From assembly GCA_013399875.1 (NCBI GenBank), contig VXAZ01002365.1, positions 422,768-486,767 on the forward strand: a stretch of 64,000 nucleotides of DNA. The letters run 5' to 3'. The stretch comes from Gymnorhina tibicen (Eukaryota; Chordata; Aves; Passeriformes; Artamidae). The number at the start of each line of letters is the position of its first letter. Position 1 is the first letter of the stretch. Below are positions 24,401 to 38,051 of the stretch, in pieces. Both the position numbers and the translations under genes were made by a program. The notes under the pieces were generated by a model. It saw only the letters and a program-made list of their open reading frames with translations, was not told the DNA's origin and made no database searches.

Positions 24401-27400
24401 CTTCTGAGACTATCTGAAAAGAGAGTTGATGTGATACCAGGTGTCTTTGTCTCCACTAGGTTTGGGTCTGGTTTTATGGTGTGAATGCTGAAAACTGGTG
24501 AAAAGGGAAAGAGAGAAAGTCTTATGTAAGCTAGAGAAAGGAAAGCAAGCTTTAAACAATGCGGAGTCATCTTTTGCTTTTGCTGATGTGAACACTGTTA
24601 CTTGTTTGCAGCTCCCCAGTTAGGAGCCGTGCTGGTGTGTGTCTCCAGAGCTTGCAGGGTGTGATGTCATCCTGGCAGCCACACTGCTCGGATGTGAGGT
24701 CACTGCTCTGGTTTCGCTCTGCCTGCACCCGCACCGCTTGCACCAGGAACTCTCTTGAGTTCAAGCTGCTCCTATATGAAATTTCTCCTCCTCTAGAGCC
24801 AGCTGGCTTCCCTGAAGTGCAAGGCAATACTGGTGATCAGGAAATTTGTTCTTTTGCTTTTACAGCAGTACAGTCATGTCCTGTGTAGATGGCACATGGC
24901 AGATGTAGATGGCAGATGGGCCTGACTACATGGAGTTAATTGCACATCCGAGGCACAGAAAATAGGTGACATGAGGGGAGCGATAATAAATCACAAATTT
25001 GCATATGTTAATATGATCAGCTTGATGCTTTCTAGTTCAGCCCTAGATGTTAAATAGAAAACTTTTTTTTCCAAAATAGTGGGAGCATTTTAAAACAGCA
25101 CAGAAGAAGGTGAATCTTGGAAAGTGTATCTAAAAGCTCAATACATATATGCACCAGTATTACCTGTTTGGGGAACATTTGCATGCTTACCTTCATGCAC
25201 CGTCTGCAGTGGGAGTTTGTTGTGTTGCCATGTTTATTGATACAAACAAAATACTTCACTTTATCTATGAACAGATTCAGGGCTCAAAGAGAAATTCTGT
25301 GTGTAACCCTGAAAATAACAGCATTTTCTCCAGCACCTGTGAAGCTTTTGGGCTGCAGTTCAGTTCAAGATGAATACTCATACATGTTGATGTCTACCTA
25401 TGAACTAAGTGTTTTAATTCCCAGAGGAGCTGGGGGTGAGGGAGGAATTGTGTAAGATATACCTGAGGTATTTCTCTAGTGTGAGATGTTCAAACAGGGC
25501 TGGCCAACCTGGCATATAACCTGCAGGTCTGTAATGCCCTTCTGGAGCAGCAGCTGGAGACAAGATGGGCTAACCTGTGACTTCTCAAATAGTACTGGGT
25601 GCTGAACTGAGCACTGCAGCTCTACTTAGGCTGACTCTAAGCAGAGAGCTGATGGCTGGTTCAATGAATCTCTAGAATTCAATCTCCTTTGAATCCACTC
25701 ACCAAGAGCTCATTTAATTCTGTGAACATCAAGTGCCACTTGAAAGGCTGTGGGATGTCCTTCCTGGTCTCTGGGCATCTTTCTGGAAATGCATCAGTTC
25801 CCATATGTCCTGTGCCATGTCTGCTGGCTCTGGGCAGGTGTCTCAGAACCTTAGGGGTTCTCACACTGCTTTAGATTCTGACATGACACGTAGGCAACTG
25901 AATAAAGCCTTAGATCTCCATTGCCTATAACAGGAATGCAGACATGTTTAGTTGCTTAAATATAGGCTCTAGAGACACATCTGGGCACCAAAGGCATCCT
26001 TGGAGGCTGGCTGGCATGAGGGAGGGTCTGAGAAGAACCAGATCTTCCTGGAACTGCCTGTGGGCCTGGGTGCCTCTCCCCAACCCAGATGCCTCAGGGG
26101 TGACAGATGCCTTACTTACCCTTAGGCAATGGAATCCTGCACTTAGCTTGTGTAGGGGTACTTGTGTTTGGGTGTCTGCCAGTCTAACTGGATTCCACCC
26201 CCACTCATTTCATCAAACTTCAGCTGGGTCCAAACACAGAAGATGTATTTTGCAAATATGCATTTTTCAAAAACGGGGTGAAAGTTTGTGATGATTCCTG
26301 AGTTTTCAAATGATCTGCATATTTTAAAGCGAAACAAAAATTGTGAAGTATATATATGACATTAGGAATCACTAGAATTTTTTCCAAGACTTTCCCTACT
26401 TTCTTTCATAAGAATAAAGAAAACAGAAAGTGCTAACTTTAATACTGATTTGGGTGAAAATTGTCATTGTCAAGGTTAATGCCATGCTTATTCCATCCTT
26501 CTTCCTCCCGTTTGATTTCCCTTTACTTCTTCACATTGGCTTTGCCAGATAAATGCAGTTAAACCTATCTCCATGGGTAAAATGGTTAAACTGTATAGAA
26601 GTATTTGGACCCAGGGCTTTGAAGGCCTATTGACAATGTTAAATGCATGAAAATACTTAATGACATTTTAGGGTAGGTTTTTTTGCTTATTATTTCTCAT
26701 TTTTAAATATCTTGAAATAGAAGTGAAAATTTAACAAACAGTTGTTTAGGCATGTGCTGTTGATTTTAATTGAAAGGTCTGAGACTCTAAGGTTCCTTTT
26801 CATTATTAACCATTTGGCTTGTTCTCCTGAGTGAGCTTCTGAGTTCCAACTCTAACACAAATATTGTAACTAAAATCAGACAGCTCTTGTTTCTGCTAAT
26901 CTTTCATAGAAAACAGCTAAACATGCATTGGAAGTGTCAAGAGGTAGAATTTAATGCTACAAAAATATATAAATCAAAACTTCCCACTGCTTCTTGTAAA
27001 AACAAGCGTACAGGGAAAAATATTTTTAATTTTCAGACTCAGGAGTTATCCCTTATGACTATGAATCCAAAATATCCCTGTGAAAACACCTTTGTCAATA
27101 TTTTCTTCACCTGCTCCACTGGGTCCTGCTCTAGGAGCATACCACATGATGGATATATGATTTGGTTATACTTAGATTCGAACTGACTTCGAGTCTAGAC
27201 AACAGAAGATTTCTTAGTGATGTTGAGGTTTAACAAACAAAGGAATGTTGCTCCAATTAATTCTTAATTCAAGGACAGTGTTACAGTCCTATCAACCAGA
27301 AGGAAAGATAAGTACTTTCCTCTGCAGAAACCTTCATATTCTGGATTTGGCTGCCAGATGAGAGAGTGCTCAGAATCTCCTGCATTTTCCGCTTTCCCTA

Positions 27401-28900
27401 AATCCTATATTCCTCTGCCTTTGCTCCACATGAGCCTGGAGAGTCATCCTCCCACGTCCTTCCCAGAATACAAAGCACCCTCAGTGCATGACCCCACTCC
27501 TTGGCCAAATGCTGAGTCCTTTTCTTCTACTCTAAGAGCTTGTTCTGCATGACAGTGCTTCTGTCTTTAACACGTCTTTTGTGTAGCAGGTTCTGCCCTA
27601 AGATTTGCTATGGATCTCCCATCGAGGTCAATGGATGTGGGAAGTATGTCTGCATAGCTCAGCCCTGCTTTACTGTAATTGCAAAGAAAGGCGAAGTGCT
27701 CAGATGTGATAAATGTGACATTCTTCACTCTGGATGCTGGCTATCACAGCTACTGTAGCTCACTGGCTCCTCAGAGAGACTGAGGGCACATCTTGCTTTT
27801 CCCCGCAGCCCTTCTCCTACTCTCATCCTCCCATTGGAGCATCCGTACAGTCACACAGAGAATGACTCTATCACAGATGTCTTTATTCCGCCCTCCTCAT
27901 CACAAGGGAACTGGTCAGAACAGATGCATTGATGGGTTTGGATTTAAAAGGTTTTAGGCCAGAGAGTTTGCTTCAACCAACCTGGAGATTCAGCTTCAGT
28001 TTATTTCAGCGGCAAATGCGGATGTCCAAGGACTTCAGCGGGAGCTGTGTCTGCAAATAGATCTGAACCTGCAAATATTCAAACTGGCAAAAGAAACTGG
28101 ACTTGATATGGCCCCTAACACAGCCTGTAATTCCATTAAAGAAGCAGAAGAAGGTCATGCTTGTCTGTTTGTTTTGCTGCTACATACTTTTTTTTTTGTT
28201 AGTTTTGTAGCTGCAGAGTTGATGGGATGTTATTCCCCTTGATTTTATCTGGTGTCCGTCTCCATTGCACTGAGGTCGGACTGTACCCTTTAATACATTT
28301 TTTAAACTTTATTGAGCTTATTAAATAAGCCTCTTGTTACTGAAGATCTCAGACTTTGCTCAGTATCTCAGTTGGGAATCAGCTTTTTGCAATACCTCTG
28401 CAACTGGAAAAAAAAATACCTGTAGAAAAATTGGATTTGGGGGAATTCTTGCTGCCACTGCACCACATGGTACAATGCCACTATTTCTGCCTTCAGATGT
28501 AAATGCCTGTGCAAATGATGCTTTTCAATTAAACTGTAGTACAATTCATTGAAGTTTAGCCGAAGAAAGCCTGTGAATGGAAACACTTAAACGATACATT
28601 AGGATTTAGTTACAGACTTTGCATTTGTTTTCTCAACCAAATGTAAAACAATTGTTTAGGTGCCCATAGGAGAGAAGATTTTACTTGGGTTTTGTTTGAG
28701 CGTCAGTGTTAACGATCAGTGCTCAAGCGTTTTAGATTTCAATCTTAAATTAGCAATTTAAAGACAACAAAGAATGATTTTCATGCTTGTCAGTTCTGAT
28801 TAATGTAACATTAACCCCTAGAGAACAGTATATTGCTCCAGTACTTTATTTCAACTTGCAAGAGACAAGTCCTGCGAAACAATGAAAGATTGTTTGGGGC
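21441..28900. other. Intergenic DNA, USP44-proximal part
   Basis: No recognisable exon, RNA gene or repeat of note. GC-richer islands near 22.9-23.3 and 24.6-24.8 kb contain only short open frames without known motifs. Small direct repeats occur, for example 'agatggca' copies near 24.89-24.92 kb. Confidence 0.6.
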
Positions 28901-28901
28901 T

Positions 28902-28988
28902 TTTTTCTTCTTCTTCTTCTTTTTTTTTTTTTNNNNNNNNNNNNNNNNNNNNNNNNNNNNNNNNNNNNNNTTTTTTTTTTTTTTTTTT
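28902..28988. repeat. Pyrimidine/T tract interrupted by a 38-base gap
   Basis: A (ttc)n run leads into poly-T, then 38 N (28933-28970), then a further 18 T. The gap size is probably arbitrary, because the tract is a homopolymer. It could be the poly-A tail of a minus-strand retroposed copy, but no cognate gene body is recognisable next to it. Confidence 0.9.
28933..28970. other. Assembly gap (38 N)
   Basis: The undetermined bases are flanked on both sides by poly-T. Confidence 0.99.
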
Positions 28989-29760
28989 AACTTGAAATGT
29001 AAAGATAACACTAAGTATTGCTGTTATCACGTTTATTTATTGTGGGTCTTATGGTCGTTATCTTCTAAGGTATGTGACAACGTGAGATTTCCTACATCAC
29101 ACCTCTACCAGGTTAATACGATTCCATTGCTTCCTACAGATCCCGGCGCTGATTTTGCCGCTCTCGTGTGGATCCCGAGCAGCCCCAGCTTGCTACCTGC
29201 TGATCTGAGCTTTCAAGGGCAAAAACTGCTGGCAGCATGCACAGGAAATTTATATCTCTCCCCTGCTGACTAAATTACAGAGAGGAAACAAAACCAGAAT
29301 GTGAAAGTGGCACATAAAACAAGGGCAGTTTTGCTGTAAAAGCAGTTGCTTTTTGATAACTACTTGTAAACCCAAAATTTGGTGTCATTTTCCTGCCTGT
29401 AGAACAGCAGTTTAAAGGGTTGCTGTTACTTATCCGCAATTCGGAGACGGTGAGATAAGCATATGAAGAGGATGATGGAGATAAGGAGAGGCCAGGAAAT
29501 AACGAATTTGCCATCGGGGTGGATTAGGGTGTAAATGGGGGCCCTCTGGTTCCGCTGGTCCCTTCTCACAGTAGGGTCAGACAAAAACCCGGCCCGTATG
29601 AGACAGCAAGAGATCTGCCATTGACACAGCTACAGTCCCCGCAAATAAACCAGTGGAAATCTGGTGACATGTTTGCTGTGTGATCAGTCGATTCTCTGCC
29701 AGACTTTGCTCCTCATGCATGTTTAAACGAGGGCTTTGGGGCAGGAAAAAGCAGTGCAGT

Positions 29761-29847
29761 AGAAGGAAAAAAAAAAAAAAAGAAGAAAGAAGAAGAAAGA
29801 AGAAAAAAAGAAAAAGAAAAATAGAAAGAAAAAAGAAAAAAAGAGAG
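29761..29847. repeat. Homopurine (A/G) tract
   Basis: 87 bases are purine apart from a single T near 29822, built from gaa and aaag units. Such tracts can adopt triplex structures. The flanking DNA is ordinary intergenic sequence. Confidence 0.9.
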
Positions 29848-32800
29848 CCCTGGAAAGTTTCAGCTTCCTAGTTGCAACAATTAAACAGTTTTGTATAGAA
29901 ACATCACCAGATTTTCAAATAATTCAAATATGTAATGGCTGAGATAACTCTTACCTAGAAACCCCGCTGTGGGAGAAACAAAGACCATAAAACCTTACAC
30001 GGGCACAGGAAAAAAAATTGTTTCTTCCACCCCAGCTCTTTCTATCTACTTGTGCATTTCCAGGGGCTTAGACCACATTTTGTTTTGTTTCCCTTCTGTT
30101 ACTGCCTAAACAGTGGGGGCGGAGAGCCAAGAGCTGCCTCACATGAGCCCATCACGCAGCAAAGAAGGCAGCATGCACTCTTTGTGCTTACAGTATTTCC
30201 CTTGACTCCAGTGGGAGCTTGAGGATCTGCAAGAACTACAAACCTGGTCTTGAAGGATGATTTATGCTTCGTGTATTTATTTTCCCATGGTATTTGTGTA
30301 GTGGGAAACATTCACAGGTTTGGATGGAAGATCAGTGCATGCCCACGTATGTGTACGTGTTTGTCTCCCACGAGACTGATGGCAGCATCCTGCTCCTTTA
30401 GGCATGGTACAAATGCATAGCAAGAGGAAGTTCCTACAGTGAAAAGACTGCACTTAAATGGATGATATAGACACAGGGGATAGGAGATGAAGTGTATTAT
30501 ATTGATTTATTCTAATTGTCACGCTTCTTGGGCTGCTTCACCTGCATGGGCTTAAGCACCAGTGAGTTCTTCTGGGTGACAGCTGGCTTGCCAAAACTTG
30601 AAGTGTCTTTCAGAAAGCCCTTACATAAAGAAGAAAGAAAAATAATGAACATCTGGAAACATGGTGGAAAATTAATGATGTTTTCTCTAGAGGGTGGAAG
30701 TTCCCTCCCCAGATGACAGGGAGGGGCCAGGAAAGCAGAGTGAAGGCTGGACTTCCCCATGGAAGGAGCTCAGCAGTCAGCCTCTTTGCTCACTCAAGCC
30801 TTGGCTGTGAACAAGAGGGGGGAAGGGGAAGGGTGGCCAGATCCACGAGCAGGGGTGCTCCCTCAGCCCCCAAGGTAGCCCCTGGCTGTAATGCCTGCTC
30901 CCCCTGTTCTGTACGTGAAGGCACACTTCTTCCTGCCTGTAACAAATTTTTTAAAAAAAATTCATGCCTGATGCTATTTTAATAATAATGACAGTAGAAT
31001 CATTTACATTTACATTTGACTTTTTGTAAACTTTTTGGAGGCTTCTCTTTCTTACAGTGTTTGTTGCTTACAGGGGAAAATGTTGCTTACAGTAAAAAGA
31101 AAGCGTTGACTTTTAAGCCTAACCTAGGATTATGACAACTTCTAGTTATCCAGTGGTGACATTTAGCACAGTTTACTGCACAGTCACCCAGTGCTGTTGC
31201 AGCAAAGTTTCATAAAAGCTGCAATTACAAAACAGATGTGACACTAGTTTACGTAGAGGAGGAGATGATGTAATTTTTGTGGTTCTACTGCCAAGATAAT
31301 CAGGAACCAGGACTCGCTGCAGACTTAGTTGTGCTCTTTGTCGACAGTGAGAAGTTCAAGCTGTCTCTTTAAGAAACAACAGTAGAAAACCCAGTTCTGA
31401 AAAAAATTTCACCTAATATGGGCAAAACTACCTCCTTAGTGTACTAGAACATGAAGCAATTCAAGGAAATGTCTTTCCTGTTTGTTTACTTCAAACCCTC
31501 AACAACCTCGTGGACTTACTGTCTGTATCCTTTCCCTGGCTGTTCGGGGATTTTTTGTGCCCCACCACACAAGTGAGTCTTTTACGAAATAAAAGGTGAA
31601 AAAATAATGCAATAAAATGGGAGGACAAGATTGTGAAATCACTGGTGGTTGCAAAGGGCATTTGGCAGGCATGACTTTAGAAACCACTTTGATTTTTAAA
31701 ACTGACTAGATTTCAAAGCCATCTTTCTGACTTCCCAGGCCTTTCACCACAATTAATCTTTTTGGTAGGCCTCTCCTTGGGAATACAGCACTGAACTAGG
31801 TCCTCCTATACACCTCATGAACCCTATTTCAAACATCTTTTTGTGTTGGATGAAGAGTGCTTGTTCTCCAGACTCACGGGCAGAATGCTCATCACAGACA
31901 CAGAACTGTTATCTTGCCACTGTGTCCGGCAGGGACTGGGGCCTCACGGTCACGGATGCTGCAACAGCAGGATGAAAAGATGGTCCCTCCACTGAGACAC
32001 TTAGAGCAAATCAGAAGCAAGGGAAATAAACATCAGTACAGACAGGGAAATAGGAAGAAAGATGGAGAAAATAACACTGCTCTTGCAACTCAGCTAGGCT
32101 TATAATTCCTTGGGTATGTCAGCAACAACCTCTTGCAAGTAGCAGCAGAAAGGAAGTGGTTGATAATGTTCACCACAATGCCACAGGCTTGTCCTGCTCT
32201 AATTATAGATGCTGTGGTGTCTTGGGCATGACACGAGGGACATCACATGGACTTGCCAGACTGCTGCTCTGCAGCAAATTGCAGTGTTCAGGCCATAAAT
32301 GGTGTGGTCACTGGTGATAAGAACTGGGGCTTTCCAGTGGTGACCACTGTAGGTAGTTTGTGGTCAGAAGGATGGCAACCACAGTGAAGAGCTTTCATAT
32401 TGTCATTTAAAACTAAAGGTAAAACCAGCAGGAGTCTGTGGGCATTTGCAAAGACATCCAGACTGTTGTAGGGAAGACAAGGCAGTCACTGAGGCTGCAG
32501 AAATTGCCCATTCTTTACCAATGTCCTCAGTTAACAGAGCTATTTTTAAAACTAAAAAAAACTTGTGATTTTTTTTTCCCTTGCAGTTTTGTTAAACACT
32601 GACCAGCATTTTTCGTGAAATCCAGACTTTGCTTTCATTTGGTTATAAACTAACCTCTAAGGGTCCACAGCTACCTCTGCTACTCCCTGGTACATAAACC
32701 CCAGGGCCAGATCTGTACAGGCTCCTCTGGGACAGCTTAAGCTGAGGTTTTACTCTCACCTCATGGGGAAAGGATGCTGGCTTTCTGGTGTGTTTTCATT

Positions 32801-35800
32801 TGGAGCTCTAATGACATCTCGTGATTCAGATGTCTTGGATGTCAGCGTGTGTGAGAAAGTTGAATAAACCCAAGCGCTGGTGGGTGAGGCTGGGCAAAGA
32901 GAGGTTTGGACCTAGCTGGTCCAGATGAGAGGTTAATCTGGAGCGAAGGCAGCTCCTCATCCTCATTACGTGGCAATTGCACTGCACTGAATTGACCTCA
33001 ATTTAAGGATTTTGCATGGGGTTTTCCTGCTTGCCCCATACCCATTTTATTATTGGGAGAGAATGGAGATAAAGGAATCATGTAGGCAAAGGAATCATGT
33101 CACATATTTAGTAGTTTTGATGATTTAAAGACCCTTTTAAAAACTTTCTTTACCCAGTACACCTCGTGCACAGCTTCCTCTCCCTCTCTGAAGAAGCAGG
33201 AGGTGTGGGATGCTGCATGCCCTCCACAGAGGCTCCAAGCTGCTCTGTCAAGTATGAGGGAAGATATTCATCACACTGCCTGTCTGCAACCACATGTGGG
33301 GGAAAACAGCCAGGAAAAACTAAAACAGAAAATCCGTGCCTCAGCCTGCAAGATCCCAAGGGCAGTAGGAAGTTTTTTAAAGGTTCACCGAGGCAGTCAT
33401 GGCCTGGGAAGAGTGCCCAGCTCAGGGACTGGAGCAAGACTGTGTTTGGGTCCTGTGTGCAACCATCAGGGTTTGCTGGATATCAGGGTACCTGAGGACA
33501 AGAACCAGGAAACAAGCTCCATTCACAGCGGCTCTGGAGGAAACAGCTGGAAAGGGAACCATACCAGACTATGCAGAGTGTCCTTTGGCACCAACACAGC
33601 CGTCCTTTACTGTGTTGTGTTCAAACCTACTCATTTGGGGGACTGGAGTCTGGGCTTCATGGACCGAGCTGGCAGCCTGGAAGGTAGAGCCCCGAATGTT
33701 ACATTCCCTGTACAAGTGGAATGGAGCCTGTAAAAGTCCTCAGGCTCATGCAATCCATCATCCAAGATGGAAAAGGCAGTAAAAGTAATGATGATCATCT
33801 CCACTTAATACACAGGAAAGCAGATGGCTGAGGGAGAGAAACTACTTATTCTAAGTCACTGCAGGGAGTGCAGCCCCATTTCCCAAGCTGAATTAGCAGG
33901 TAAGCAAGTGTCTCCTGGGAGAAAAGAGTTTTCACAGCAGGGGCACCTGCTCGTTAGAAAGGAACCAGACCTTTATTCATTTTGCTTCCTCCCTGCTTTC
34001 ATGCAGTGAATTTTGGTCTTCTGGCAACTCAGTGCTTTCTTGTTAGTAGTCTTCTAATTTTGAGGGAAGGTGTTTTGCTGACATTCATACAATATAACTG
34101 TTTCTCATGTCAAATCCATAGAAAAGTTTGGAAGTTGCTGTTTTGTGCTTATAAATGGGCTCCCTTCTCAGTCCGTGCAGGACTGTAATGTGTAAACCAG
34201 GTGTGACTCCTGGTTTTGTAATCAAAAGCACGGGGTATTGATTTTCCAGACTGAATATCTAAACAAAAGAGGTTACATCGAGGCTTCATAACTCAGGCAA
34301 GATAACATACACTAAGAGCTGGGAGCCAAATGGGACCGAAAAAAATGTTGATGAGTCAAGTATCTGTTCGTGTACTCCACCTACCTCGCTATCTATAAAT
34401 CAGCTGTAAGAAGAAATAACTTCTACCGGAGGACTGGATGGTCATGCAGGTGATGCATGTGCCTTCCCCAGCCTGTAAATTGCTGCAATCAGGAGAGGGC
34501 TGTGCCTCAGACACACTGGTGCTGGAGGGAGAATGTAAATAGATCTGTGGATTAAATAATCTCTGGCTCTGCGTGGCTGGAAATGAAAGACAGTTTTTTC
34601 TCTAGGTCACTGTTAGAACAAGCAATGCTGCCGCTATAGTTTCCTTTTTCTGCCTGGGAATTTGAGCAATTGGCAAGGGTCTGTACACTGCAGATGACAT
34701 CCTTGGCGTTTTTCCTTGTCACACAGCTATGGAAGACCCAGGGCACTGTCCTAGAAGAAAGCAGTAGTGGCTTAAGCTGACAATACTTTGGAGCAGAGTT
34801 GGTTTTTTGACTTCCTTCCTGAGCCAGACCTCGCTACCAAAATGTCACCTGAACTATCAGTTCCTTGCTGTCATGGGTACAGACTACTTTCTGCTATCTT
34901 CGATGTCTTTATAGCCAGGTGGATGCATTCGCCGTGCCTGCGGGCTGTGACAAGCAGCTGGCTATGGGACAGCCTGCTGCTGTCCTCTAGTGGGTGGATG
35001 TGGAAGAGCTCGGGCATGCTGCAACGCCCCAGCCCTGCTGGGAACGCTGGCTAAGAGTCACGGCCGAACGTGGTCAATGCCAGCACGGCAAGGCTCCGGG
35101 TGTCCCGGCAGTGACCGCAGTGAGGACCGGGAAGGCTTAGGGGGCGGTGAAAGAGCGCTCTCCAGTCCTCTCTCTACCACTTGTGTAAACTGCGTGCCCG
35201 AAGTAAGTGACTGCTGGTTTTTTAAGGCGTTTGCACATTGAATGGATTACATGAATGCATGATTAGGTCGATTCCTCCCCAACCTTGCTCTAAAATGGTA
35301 AGAAACTCCTTTGGATGTGTCTTTCTTCAGTCACAGAAGAGGCCACCGTGCGTGGGACAAGATGAGTTCCCTGCGGAGGAGCAGCCAGGACCAACCAATG
35401 ATTGGAGCAGCATGGAAGAGCTGGGGTGGAGGCTGCATATCACCCTGCCTGCTTGCTCATTTCCACCCATGCAGAGCTCTGCAACATCCACGTGTTTGTC
35501 CACAGCCAGCTGAGGTGGCCTTTAGGATCACTTTGGTGGCCAGTAATTCTGCTGTCCAGGTTTTTTTGAGCTTTCTGCAGCACGGCAGAGCTCACCTATG
35601 GCTTCAGCAAAACCTCATCACAGCTGGCCCTGGGTTTGAGAAAATCCTCCAGTTTGTAGGGATTTGGAGACCACTGAGAGCCTTCATCCTGCATGAAAGA
35701 CACACTTCCAAGAAGTCAGGCCTTCTCTAATGTATGCAAAGAGCAGTGTGTATGTGTGTGTAAAGCACGAGTGTGTTAGAAAACTTCCTGAACACACGCA

Positions 35801-38016
35801 CCAGCTGGGCATAGCTGGGCTGCCAGAGGAGGAAGGATGGGCAAAAAAGAGGGTACCAGGTGTTGGTCAAGTTGCTGACCAGGGGATTGGCAGTGCTTGG
35901 GACTGGCAGGATGACTCGGTGACAGGACCTATATGGGACAGAAATGAATCAGGCAACCATGGCTTCTTTCCTCACATCATTCAGTTATTTTTAAGACTAG
36001 ACTTTTCTGTAACTTGAGCTTGCAAAACCTTTGAAAAGCCTAAGAAAACTTACAGTTTAAAATTTTGCCATAAGAGGGCAGTCTGAGATAACCACATAAG
36101 CAAGTTACCTTGCAAGGCCCTGAGTTTTTCTTCTTAAAAAAAAAAAAGGAAGACTGATAGGAATTAATGACTTGTGTCAAGCTGAAGTCTTATATTAAAC
36201 TTTAAAAGGGATTTTTGGAACTGGTGACATAAAATGAGTGTAGAAGGGAAGCATTTGCATATGCAGTAAGCACATACTTCTGTTCTCCTGGAAGAGACAT
36301 AAAATGTTGTCTGAGTCCTGAACTCAGGAGTCAGAGGGATGAGATTTTCTCTGTGCACAGCTGTATTCTCCTACTAGGAACGCAGGTTTTGAGTTTTCCT
36401 TTCAGTGGAAAACCTATGTGGTCTAATGTGAGGAGTGAATCATGGCAGCACACGCTCATACTGAAAGAGCAGAGTAACTGCAAGACAGGGATGGGGAACT
36501 ACGGCATCTTTAGAGAAGTGTTTATAAGGGGCTCTTAGGTCTTGCTCAGGTCCTGCCAAAAGGGGACTGGCAGCCACGACCCTCCTAATTCCTGCTGAGT
36601 TTCTCCCAGTGCACATAATCTCTAATGTTGAAAATGCCAGCTTGGTACAGGACTTTGAAAGGTTACCTGCTGCTAGTCTGGTTGCTGGGGTCTGGAAGAC
36701 AAAATCTCATCCTCTTTAAGCCCCAACTTATCTTTCTGTGGTTCTGGGCAAGGCACTTGTGTCCCCTAAGCATAAGCCACTGATGAATGGATGCAGGATA
36801 CTTCCCACAGCGTCGTTCAATAACTGCCTCTTGCAGAGTGCCTTAAAATGCTGCCAGCACTGCTCTTCCATGTCAGATATATAATGCGTTGGCATTCCAG
36901 CTCTTGGTTGCTGTTGTTGACCACTCCCTGGCACAAAAAGTAGAGGAAAAGAGGATTAGAACTGCAGTGGCTGCTGCCTCTCAAGGTACTGCTGAAGGAC
37001 TGGTGGGGCTGTGGCAGATAGGACAACTCCAAAGCTGGCTGCAAGCACTTCAGGTCCAGACCTGGGAGAGCTGGTGGGATGCCGCCTCTTCTTCCCTCCC
37101 CTGCCTGGGGATCATGGTGGCCCAAAGCAAGCACAAAACATCTTTCGTTAAAACATCCTTTTGCTGTGCTCTTTGTCCAATACATTTTACACTTTATTAG
37201 CTCAGACAAATTCATTTGATTCATGGTGCAGCTCAAGGGCAGCTGTTCAGTCAATAAAAAAACTAAAAGAGAGCAAATGTTGTTTATGCCCTAGTATCAC
37301 CCTGGAAGGCAAAACCAATCAATCTGGGCCCTTCCTGCAAGAAGAACCACAAAAGGAGGCAAACACCAGAGAGGGCTGGTGGCAGTGTGATGCTGGAGCA
37401 TAGAAGCAGGCCACATTCAAACCACAGCAGCACTCAAGGCTGGGAGACTGAATCCCTGGCCCCCAGACACAGGGCGTGAATTGCACTCCAGTGTCCTTGG
37501 CAGAGCCCTGCTGTCCCTCTCCTGCAGTCATGAGGTGACATAACTTGTCTTCTGGTAATATAACCCTAGCTTCTCTTCTTATGTATCAACCTAGAACTAA
37601 TTTTGTCTGAAGTGAAGTACTGGTTGTATGGGAATGGGCAAGGTTATAGCAAACTACAACTGGACTCAGCCATAGCTTTTGGATGCAAAATTAAGTCTGA
37701 TTTTATTTCAGTAGTTCCAGTTAAAGGTTGTTTGCTGTGCATTTTTCAATGTTGAGACGAGTGGAATGTTTCAAGAGTGGAAACCAAAAGTATATAAAAT
37801 ATTTGCTAGTCCCTCCTCAGGTCTGCTTTTACTATAGCATATAATGCATGGCATGAATTGTTAAAAGTAAAACACCAGATACTCAGAAATAACAGTCTGT
37901 GGGAGGAAGGACTTGGAAACTACCCAAGATGTTCCAGTCCCAATAATCTGAAAAAAAACCCCACACAGATTTCATGGGTGTGCTACCTGCATGGGTTTTT
38001 TGTCTGTCATGGCAAA
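29848..38016. other. Intergenic DNA, no gene recognised
   Basis: The stretch contains many short open frames in six frames but none with a recognisable domain or consistent exon structure. A small direct repeat ('aaggaatcatgt' twice) lies near 33.07-33.10 kb. A moderately CpG-containing patch lies near 35.0-35.15 kb. Confidence 0.55.
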
Positions 38017-38051
38017 AACAAAAAGAGAGAAAGAAAGAGAGAAAGAGAGAA
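38017..38051. repeat. (GA)n-like purine microsatellite
   Basis: 35 bases of A and G in gaga/aaag units. Confidence 0.9.
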
